Assembly: GCA_019671005.1 (NCBI GenBank)
Contig: CM033741.1
Location: 7,254,001 to 7,318,000 of the forward strand
Source: Hibiscus mutabilis
Lineage: Eukaryota > Streptophyta > Magnoliopsida > Malvales > Malvaceae
Reading direction: 5' to 3'
DNA: 64,000 nt
The translations under genes were made by a program, and so were the position numbers. Positions 55,193-64,000 of this stretch are shown one piece after another (within the stretch, counting starts at the first letter, position 1; each line of letters opens with the position of its first letter). A model generated the notes under the pieces. That model was given only the letters and a program-made list of their open reading frames with translations, made no database searches and was not told where the DNA came from.

Positions 55193-58100
55193 TTTTGTGA
55201 TATAAAACACAAACTTTAATATATATGTTAATTCGTTGTTAATGCAAGTAAAAAATAAAATAAATATGGATAAAGGAGACTCGAACATGACACATTTGGG
55301 ATGTATAAAAACATTTAAACTACTAAAATTAACCTAATAATTAAATTAAAATTGACAACATTTTGTATATATTTTAAACTATTGTTAATACATGATTTAA
55401 AATAAAAATGGTTTAAGATTTTTCTATTTTAAATCAAATTTAATATATTTTTTCTTTTCCATATTTATTTTTTATAATTTCACATATGTATATATAATGA
55501 ATGAATTGATTTTTTTAACTTAACTAATAATTTCAATATTTATTAACAAAGTTTATCTAAATTATCATTATATATGAAATTATATTAAAAATTTAAAATT
55601 TTAAAATTATATCAGTTCATTTGAATCATATTCGAGAGTTTAGATTCTTTAAATGAAATTTTTTATATATTTTTTATTTTTTAATATAATTTCACTTATA
55701 TAATTGTTAAGATTTATGTTTTGATATAATAATTGAAAAATAGTTTTGGACTAAATTAAAAAGATTCAAAAATGATTTTAAGTCCAAACAACTTGAAAAT
55801 AAATTTGAGAAATTTTTGAGAGATTTTGGAAATGTTTTAAAGTACCTAAACAACCAGAAGTAATATTGTTTATTAACGCAGATTTATAAACACGAAGGAA
55901 CCCATACCTTTAATGGGAAAAAGAAAGGTATTTTGGTCGTTTTTTTTTTGGTCCCGTCCCCAACCATTTTACCTTTCACCTGCTATTTATTTATTTCGGG
56001 TGACCACAACAACAACCTATGTGGAATAGATTACATCACTCTCCGTGTCTCGTTAAGTTTTGAGATGATGAGTTATTGAGAGATCGAATTGATTATATTA
56101 TTTTAATTAATATTTCATATTTTTATACGACTGTGATGAAAAACATTAATATTAATATTTTTTATTTAATTTAAATTTACTATTTAACCGAGGCTTATCC
56201 AAAATTTAAAAAACCTCATGCTCAAGGAAATGTTGGTGGACAGAATTATATGCAGGGTGGAGAATATTTGAAAATTGTAGGGATTCAAATTGACGGGATG
56301 AAGAATAACCGAAATCTTTATCTACGGAGAGGAGGACGAGGAAATTTTATCACCGAAGCTCAAATGAGGATGAAGATGGAGATTGCTATATTCGAACCGT
56401 GAGGATAACCGAAATGTAACCGTATAAATAATCGCGGAGATCCAAAAAAATAACCGCAAGGATCCCCGATATTTTACAATTTTTAAAAAAATATATACTT
56501 ATTTATCTATATACCCCTAATATATATCTTAATAAAAAAATCATAGCTATATTATTATCACTTCAACTTTCTCTCAAACCTAGCCACACTTAAGTTTCTC
56601 AACATGTTTCTATCTTAGTTTTTAAATATAAGCTAAAACTCTCGTCTAAATCTTTCCAACACAACACCCTTTCAATCTTCAACATCTCGTAATTGCTTTC
56701 AATCGAAGAATTCAAACTTTATATTTTAAACTGAACTGACTATTTATTTTGGTTAGTAAAATAGCGATCTCGTTTAATTTTTTTGGATGAAGATTCTCAA
56801 AAACCGCAGGAATTCGCGCGGGAAGATATGAGGACAAAAACACCTGAATCATTTAATGAAATTCTCCAAAACTATAATCATAAGTGTTAGAGACGAAATG
56901 AAGAATACAAAAAAATCGCCTTCGTCCCTCCTAATTTTTACCCTTAATTATATGTACAAAATAAATAAAAGAAGAAGAGATTGTGCAAAATTAATCCAAG
57001 TAAAGGTAAAAGTAAAAGAAGGAAATGATGAGATAACATCACAATGATTCGAATGTGATGATTGAAACAAGGCAGGGAGCAGAAGGGTCCTCCTTCCATG
57101 TCTCTGCTCCTATGTTTTTTTTCTTTCTTTCTCCCCCTCTTTCATTTGAAAAAAAAATGTTCATTTAGATATTAATTGTATCTATTAAGCTATATTATAT
57201 ATAATATATTTGATTGAATTATTGTATTGATTGATCGAATTTCAATTTAATTGTAAATCGGATCGAAGCCAAGTAATTATTCATGGATGTCATATTTAAA
57301 CGGGTGTCAATTATTTTTTAATATTTTTATATACAAAAAAGCAAAAAAGTAAGAGACGGTAGCCAACAAAAAAATAGAGAAAAAGAATTGAAAAAAGATA
57401 AGAAAATAGGAGAAGAGAAATGGATAAAATAAGAATAAAAATAAAAAGTATGATCAAATTAAGAAACATTAAAGTAATGGTACATCCACGGTTGACAAAA
57501 AAACTGTCATCGTTGGCAAAATCAGGGGAGAAAGAAACAAAATTAGGTTTTTGGAGGATAAATTGCGATTTTTTATTTAACCGAGTTTCATGAGATGACA
57601 TAAACATATCTTTCTTCTGTTTTATTTAACCGAATCCCATTATTGAAAAAAACAATTAAGTTTTCCCACTTTTAAAATAAAATGTATAGTGTTAATAAAA
57701 TTGATTGAGTAGTCAAAAATTTATATATTATTTTATTTTGTGTAAGTTCGAGCTTAATAATTGTCTTGAGAATATAAAAATTTTATACTTAATAAAAAAC
57801 CATCTAAATAGATGACATGACTAATATTTGGATTAATTATATTATATCACCAATTTAGATAATATCAGTTAACATCGTTATTGACGGAGAGCACTGATTT
57901 TAAAGATGATGATATTATTTTATTATGTCACACCATTAATAAAAATCACAATATATATTTTTCAAATTAAGAACGATAAACTGAATTTTTTAAAACAAAA
58001 AAAGGTGCAATATAGACAACACAACTCATCAAAAAGAGATTTGAGGACTAAGTCCACCATAAACTCATATAGATAAATCTCATAGGAGCAAAAAATCGAT

Positions 58101-58195
58101 ATCTTTAAAAAAATCTAACAATCGTCAATAGTATTCCTTTAAAATTCACTTAAATAAAAACTAACCTGTACATTTTGAGAATTAAATATATTATT
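55193..58195. other. Gene-free, AT-rich stretch
   Basis: Three kilobases with no supported gene. A somewhat more GC-rich patch at 56210-56470 has 'ataaccgcaaggatcccc' and 'aataatcgcggagatcc', debris of a dispersed repeat. The 98-codon - strand frame at 57311-57607 is Ile/Leu/Phe-rich, translated from A-rich DNA, with no domain. Confidence 0.5.
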
Positions 58196-58350
58196 TTAAC
58201 CATGTAAAAGATAACCACATAATCTCTTATTATTGAGTCAATGAAATCAGATAAAAAATAAGTGATTATTTTGTAACTTTTTATAATCAGGTGATTAAAA
58301 GAGAAAAGCTTTAATAGTTAGGTGACTACTTATGTAGTTTATTTAATGAT
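58196..58350 (-). repeat. Terminal repeat of a MULE-type non-autonomous element (right)
   Basis: On the - strand 'taaactacataagtagtcac' followed by 'ctaactattaaagctttt' resembles the 54781 end in inverted orientation but is considerably diverged. It may belong to a different insertion. Confidence 0.35.
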
Positions 58351-58784
58351 TTATTTAGGGAATGTAGGGGCCATTTTATAAGTGAAGATTTCTCAATCGT
58401 AGAGGACCAACAACTCATAGCAACTAAAGCCACATAAATATTTTAAAATTATTGTATTTGTTTGGTTTCATGATTTCCCCCAATTAACTAAGATACGGCA
58501 CATACTGTTTAACAGCGATGGTTCCTTATGCTTTTTGGGGTGTAATTATTGACAAATTTATAATATTTTCAATTGTATTTAAGTTATTAAAAGATACTCC
58601 TATACAAAAACATTTGATAATTTTATTTATTGAAAAATTTGTATATATATTTGCAGATGGATTAATGATTTATGCCATATAAATTTTTACATTTTTATTG
58701 TTTCATTGTATCGAATTTGATCAATAATTTTATTTATTATTGTTTGCCCTCCTGTTCCTCAAGACTTTGTACTGACAAATCCGG

Positions 58785-58932
58785 ATTGACTCACGTCGCA
58801 CGCCTAAATTTTGGTGGGTGAGTCTTCCGATGAGGATTTTCTGCATACACAAAATCTCAAACTCGAGACATGCTTAAGCGATACCAAACTATTTACCACC
58901 TAGACCAATCCGTTGATGATAAATAGTTTTAT
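58785..58932 (-). mobile_element. tRNA-derived SINE
   Basis: The - strand has 'attggtctaggtggtaaat' (A box) and 'cgagtttgagattttgtgt' (B box) about 35 bp apart, then 'tatgcagaaaatcctcatcg'. This is the layout of a tRNA-derived SINE head and body. Ends not resolved. Confidence 0.5.
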
Positions 58933-58960
58933 TTAATACTTTATTTCTGCCTTTTATTAT

Positions 58961-61900
58961 TGTAATATCTCAAAAATTTTGGTTGGTGACCAAAATGTAA
59001 AATTCAAAAAGTTTGGTGCCAAAGTGTAAAATTTGAAAAGTTTAAGGACTAAATTATAATTTTAAAAAAATATGTATTTTAGTCTCGTAAATGAATAGTT
59101 TACCCCAATAATGATATTTTCGTGCTTCCCAGATTTTTGATACGGAGTTTGTATTAAGAGCTATAAAGTGTTAAAGTTCGAGAAAAATTTCGGATATTGG
59201 ATCAAAATAAAAATTGTTAAGCGTGCTTAAATCAGAGTAGCACAAAGATGGGTGACCTACTGGGAAGGTTCCATGTCAGTATTTTTGACTGATAAAAAGG
59301 ATTCAGTGTGAGTTGATAATATTCATAATGGAATATTGTTATAAGATTTCTAAGAGAAATTGTGTTCGATAAAAATTCCCGGTAATTATCGGTACATGGG
59401 ATCAAATTAGAATTTTAAAGACAGTTCCAAAGGTTATGGAAAATTCATAAAATATTAATTTATGAATATTTTAATATGTCTAGTTGGAATTTAACTAGAT
59501 TTAGTTGAATTATTACAAGATGGCAAATTAGATGAAATTGTGAATAGTTGAGAGCAAATTGGTCATTTGGCAAGGATGGCAATTTTGAAATATTTTGAAA
59601 TGTTGAGGGCATTTTTAGAAGATGAAAACACATGGATTTAATCTTGGCCCTTGGTTTATGATAAGATTAAATTTAGCCATTAGATTTGAAGGCTAAATTA
59701 GTAATTTCACTAATTAAATGAATTTAAAATTCATTTAATTATCACATGTGGATTAAAAAGAAAAAAATGAAAAAAATTAGTTCATCTTTCTTGGAAAATT
59801 TCGAAAAGCAAGAGAACAAAAGGGGAGAAATTTTCTTTGGCAAATTGAAGGCTCCAAAGTTAGAATCAAGGTATGTTGTTTTATAAGAAAATAATCTATG
59901 CTTCATGCTATTTCTTTTGATAGTAATTTTTCATGGTGATATGAAGAATAGTTCATGTTCTTGAAGAGAGAGAAATTGAAATTTCATGAACCATGTTAGA
60001 ATTAAGGCTTGATTTAAGTAACTCAAGTGTTGTAAACATGAAAACAATCTTGAATTTAGTTTAATTCTATGTTCAAGGTTATAAACCCTAACCCTAGAAT
60101 TTGGGGATTTGATTAGGGAATTGAATAAAGGATGGAAATGAATGATTTGTGACATTAGAAGCCTTAATTTGATGTTAGAATGAAAATTTTCCCTTAGGAA
60201 GAATAAAGGACCAATTCCGTTAGAATTGGAAATAAAGGGGAAATTATTGTGAGAATTATTCTAGCATTAGAAATGATGAGATTATGATCAAATTAGCTTG
60301 ATTTGATAATTTAGGACCAAAATGGAAATATTGGAAAGTAAAGGACCATTTCGGTCAAAGAAGAGAAATTAGAAGAAATTATGGAAAAATTTCCATAAGA
60401 TTGGATATGATGAAATTATGATTTTACAAGCTTTAAAATGTCATTTGGACCATTTTAGAAGTTTGTAAAAACATAAGGACCAATTTGAAAATCTTGGAAA
60501 GATTGGGGACCGATTCGGCATTTTGGGGAAAATTAGGGACTAAAGTGAAAAATTGTTTTCATGGAAGCATTATGCTTAAATTGTTATTAGAATGAAGTTT
60601 TGGTCATTCTTTGATTAAAAGTTGAAAAGAATTCAAGGTATTAAAGGTATAATGACTTATGTCATGGAACTAAGATTGAACAATTATAGGAATAATTGTA
60701 GGAAAATTATTCCTATTGTATTTATGTGTTAGTATGATACTAACATATAATTTGAAATGTATTTGTGGCATGTTAATACACATGTAGATCGTGATCAAAA
60801 CCAAGGTCGAACTAGTAATCAAGACAAAGATAAAATTCAAGATTAAGACTTGGCGAGGCAAGACTATATTGACATCTCCTAAAGTGTCAAGGTGAGTGCA
60901 TTACATGCATGGAAAATATTATGTTTGATTTGAAAGACTTGTGATAAGCCTGTTATAATTATCTGATTGATGATTATATTTATCTTGATATTTGACATAG
61001 TAGAAATTGTCAAAGGTAGAAGGATTACATGCGTTGATCACATGTAATTTGATTATAATATGTTTATGTGATATTTAGGGTATAAATTGCCTAAGTATTC
61101 GATTATAATTGCCATGGATGAATTAATTACAAAAATTGAAAAGTATGCCCAAGTAAGTTATTGAGGTATAGAGTATAGTTGGCATGCCATAGAGTCCAAC
61201 GGTTTAGCACTTCGGTGCAGTATATTAGCACTTAGGTGCGGTTATTTAGCACATAGGTGCGGTTATTTAGCACTTAAGTGCAGTTCTTTAGTACTTCAGT
61301 ACAGTTTTTGACTCGTGTACTCAAGTCCTCAAGTTATTTTGGGCTATAATTTACTGTGTAATAAATGGTATATTGATTAGAGAGTAGATAAACTCTCAGG
61401 AAATGGCAAGGAAGTCAACATGATTGTAAATCCGAATTTTATTATGTTAATATGTGATTAACATAATGGAAATAAATGACTAGTGATCAAACTGCATGAT
61501 TATTGTATTATTGTTATAATTTAAGCATATTGATTTATATTGAATATATATAGTGCCTCACCAAGTATATACTTAGCGTGTGATGGTTTTTCACGCGTAG
61601 GTAGGAAAATCGGGCTGGAATAAGGAGTAAGGCATCACTATCAAAGAAGGGTATATACATACAGTATCGGTAACTACATCCTTGATGTATTTTGATATTT
61701 TCTAGTTGGCATGTATAAATGAATAGTAGCTCTTTTTAACTAGTCTAGATATGGATTGTAATATTAATATCTAGATAAGTGGTTAGTATACGATATTGTG
61801 TTTTGTTTACTTTGATGCTAGTTTAAATAAATTGCTAGTAATGAAAAATCGGGTAATGTTATAAAAATAAATTTTTAGAGAAATCAAAATGATTTTTATT

Positions 61901-62135
61901 TTAGGCAGTTTTTAGGCAATTTTGTTAATTATATAGTGTAGTTGTAAACTACCACGTTGTTGTTTGAAAACGGGTTTAATTTGATGGTTTAAAAATTTGT
62001 AATTGAATTTACGCAATTAACGGAAAAATGCAAAATCATCACTTTGACTTATATGAATAGCATAAAATGTGGTTTAAACATCATGCGACACTCTATACTA
62101 GTATTGGGTAAATAAATACTGGTAAGGGTGTTACA
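58961..62135 (+). repeat. Probable solo LTR, ~3.2 kb
   Basis: Begins 'tgtaatatctcaaaaatttt' (intact relatives would begin TGTAACACC) and ends 'ggtaagggtgttaca', giving TG...CA with inverted tips. Flanking 5-mers are attat (58956-58960) and tttat (62136-62140), 4 of 5. The interior has alternating 'ggaccaatttggaaat' type sentences, as in many plant LTRs, and no gag-pol. The 'tgcctcaccaagtatatact' block near 61555 recalls other gypsy LTR ends. Confidence 0.6.
61203..61312. repeat. ~22-bp palindromic minisatellite within the solo LTR
   Basis: Five units of 'ttagcacttaggtgcggtta' type at 61204-61310. The core gcacttaggtgc is nearly self-complementary, so each unit can form a small hairpin. The last two units have drifted (gtacttcagtac). 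Confidence 0.85.
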
Positions 62136-62192
62136 TTTATATTATATTTTTTAAGGTTCAACACATGACTTAATTCTAAAGTATATCATCAA

Positions 62193-62262
62193 CGATCTCT
62201 AGAGCAAGAGGTTAAAGCTCTCAGTTGACATCCTTGCCTCTCCTAGGTTATAGGTTCAAAAC
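62193..62262 (+). mobile_element. tRNA-like SINE remnant
   Basis: 'ctctagagcaagaggttaaa' and, ~40 bp later, 'ataggttcaaaacccttt' (B-box-like GGTTCAAAACC). Too irregular for a tRNA gene. Confidence 0.35.
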
Positions 62263-62268
62263 CCTTTA

Positions 62269-62590
62269 AGGTGTGTTTGGTTCACGGAATGTAAGATTAC
62301 TTTCAGGAATAGGATTCTCCAAATATAACATTACTTGGAATGTTACATTACATTGTTTGGTTTATTTGGCATGAATGTAAGATGACAATGTTTAATTGAG
62401 GGAATATAAGATTACTTGGATGTATATTTTACCAACTTGTCCTTGTGATTTATTTTTCTTCTAATAAGTTAAAATTTTCATTCTTGTATTAGATTTTAAT
62501 AAAAAAAAATCTGTTGTAAAATTCAGCTGAGACTCAACGCCAATCTGTTAACACCACTATCCTCAGCTCAAAGAGACGCCAAACACCCTT
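62269..62590. mobile_element. MITE with GGTGTGTTTGG ends, ~320 bp
   Basis: The left end 'aaggtgtgtttggttcacgg' and right end 'gccaaacaccctta' are inverted. The interior is 'ggaatgtaagattactt' type repeats. TTA/TAA-like bases flank it, compatible with a PIF/Harbinger MITE; hAT-type is the alternative. Confidence 0.5.
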
Positions 62591-63300
62591 AGAATGTATC
62601 ATTTTTTTCTTGGCTATAAGTTACTTTATTAATAATAAAACCACAATAGTGGTGATATACAAGAAGAAGAATTAAGCCTGAAATAAGACCCAATTCGATC
62701 AAATAACAGTGCAAGAAACATATTGTCAATAATCGCCAACTTGACCTCAAAAATAAAGTAATTGAAACATTACAGTTACTGCTTGTAGCCAAACCATTCC
62801 GATCTCTAAAGTATCGGACATCGAACAACCCACAACTGTCCTAGACTGAGACAACTCACAGTTTAAGAACAAAGAACCAAAATATTCACATTTTAGGAAT
62901 ACACCGTGGTCACGAAACAAGTTTCAAATCATAGAATTCCAAAACACAACTAAAATACTTTTCAATTTTTGGACCATTTATTCATTTTCGATAATCCTTA
63001 AACCTACTCGTTTACCAATTTTCAGTGCTTTCTTAGCCTCCTTCAACATCACATCCTTTATAATGTAGCACTAGCATCAAAACTAATTTTATTCAGGTAG
63101 TGCCCCCTCGGCTACAAACATCATCACACCACCAAAAGATTAACCATTATTGTCCTACTCAAATCTGATTCTGTATCTAGGATCAACTTTCTCTTATTCA
63201 TCTCTCCTACAAAGCCCTAGATCGCTCTAAACTATTCCAACATCACCCAAAACGAAGGCACCAGCTGCTCACCAAATTACGAACTGGGCAAGTAACTCCA
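62591..63300 (-). mobile_element. Possible LINE-derived fragment
   Basis: The - strand at 62590-62670 reads 'gtggttttattattaataaa' followed by an A-rich tail, as in plant LINE 3' ends. Upstream - strand text near 63150-63240 includes a stretch translating as RKLILDTESDLSRT, reminiscent of the end of LINE ORF1. There is no continuous coding sequence. Confidence 0.3.
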
Positions 63301-64000
63301 CCATAACTGCTGAAATGTAGTTCATAGCAAATTTTTCTTAATAACACGAAAGAAGTAAATCATTCAACCAAAACACTCGATCATAAATTTTATTTCTTAC
63401 AATTCATGCGATAATTATTGGGTGATGAAATCCATGAAATTTTAATAGAAAAACTTCATTTAGGAACCAAAATCCCAAGCAAAAACACACAAAAAAAAAC
63501 CATACTTAATAGTCGGTTGGAGTAAAACCAAAGAAAATCTATCTTTTCCTCTTTAATGGGCATTAGTGTCCAAAACGATGGAATTACATAATACCTCAAA
63601 AAAATGAGCGAAAATGACATTGAATTTTTTTCTTTCTTTCGGTAATACTCATTTCCTTCATCCAAACATACCTTTAGGAGCAAATTCCCCTTTCCTTTCT
63701 CCTAGGTAGAATTTGATCAAAAAAATTCTAAAGTATATTATTTTTCTTACATTAACTTTTTTTTTAATGGAAGTATCGTGTTGTAAGTTTTACAAGGAGT
63801 CCAAGGAGCCTTGGCCCTAAGAATTCAGAAAATTTATAGTAAGCCTTTTATTTCTTCTGCAAATTTTAAAAAATTCATATTAAATATTATTATTTTTTAA
63901 ATTATTTTTAGTTAAATTTCCTAAAATTTTAATTTATCCTCTTTAATTTTTTTGTCTAACAACAATTTATGTCTATATAAGTTTAAATTTTAGACAAATT
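63301..64000. other. Gene-free end of window with a dispersed repeat fragment
   Basis: Bases 63795-64000 ('ggagccttggccctaagaa', then 'tttcctaaaattttaattt') resemble the dispersed fragments at 14690, 51236 and 52296. The 75-codon - strand frame at 63456-63683 has no domain. Confidence 0.4.

Overview
The window looks like nuclear DNA of a dicot plant: it is AT-rich, has intron-bearing genes, and is dominated by LTR retrotransposons, a Mutator-like element, LINE/SINE remnants and MITEs. The repeat types resemble those of cotton relatives (Malvaceae), but that assignment is an impression and was not tested. Only two loci look like ordinary host genes. One is a tandem pair of cysteine-rich receptor-like kinases (CRK2-like) at 1.9-9.8 kb on the + strand. 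The other is a class I KNOX homeobox gene (KNAT2/KNAT6-like) on the - strand, whose five exons are scattered from 27.9 kb down to 12.2 kb.

Layout. 1-10.06 kb: a ~5 kb segment present twice in direct orientation, each copy with one CRK. The first CRK is a pseudogene (three frameshifts and a lost splice acceptor); the second has an intact seven-exon reading frame of 648 codons. 11.13-11.95 kb: an ~810-bp foldback element just downstream of the KNOX gene. 12.19-27.92 kb: the KNOX gene. Its exons join in frame into 292 codons, but intron 3 is 14.2 kb long because it contains, among other repeats, an 8.9-kb palindromic Mutator-like element (16.87-25.75 kb). Each arm of that element carries a decayed MuDR-type transposase, and the loop carries a decayed plant-mobile-domain (PMD) gene.

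28.49-46.41 kb: a 17.9-kb Ty3/gypsy element of Tat/Ogre type on the - strand. It has ~3-kb LTRs, an extra ORF before gag, gag, protease, RT, two RNase H domains and integrase, all broken. Its 3' LTR ends about 570 bp upstream of the KNOX start codon and points the same way. 46.72-49.36 kb: a probable solo LTR with a LINE 3' end nested in it and a 45-bp minisatellite. 49.6-58.9 kb: gene-free MITE, foldback and SINE debris. 58.96-62.14 kb: a second probable solo LTR. 62.2-64 kb: MITE and LINE-like remnants.

The most noteworthy point is the KNOX locus. A developmental regulator with an unusually diverged ELK/homeodomain segment is enclosed by transposons: a Mutator-like element in its third intron, an LTR with TATA-like sites on both strands just upstream, and a hairpin-forming foldback just downstream. 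Both large elements carry PMD-type accessory proteins.
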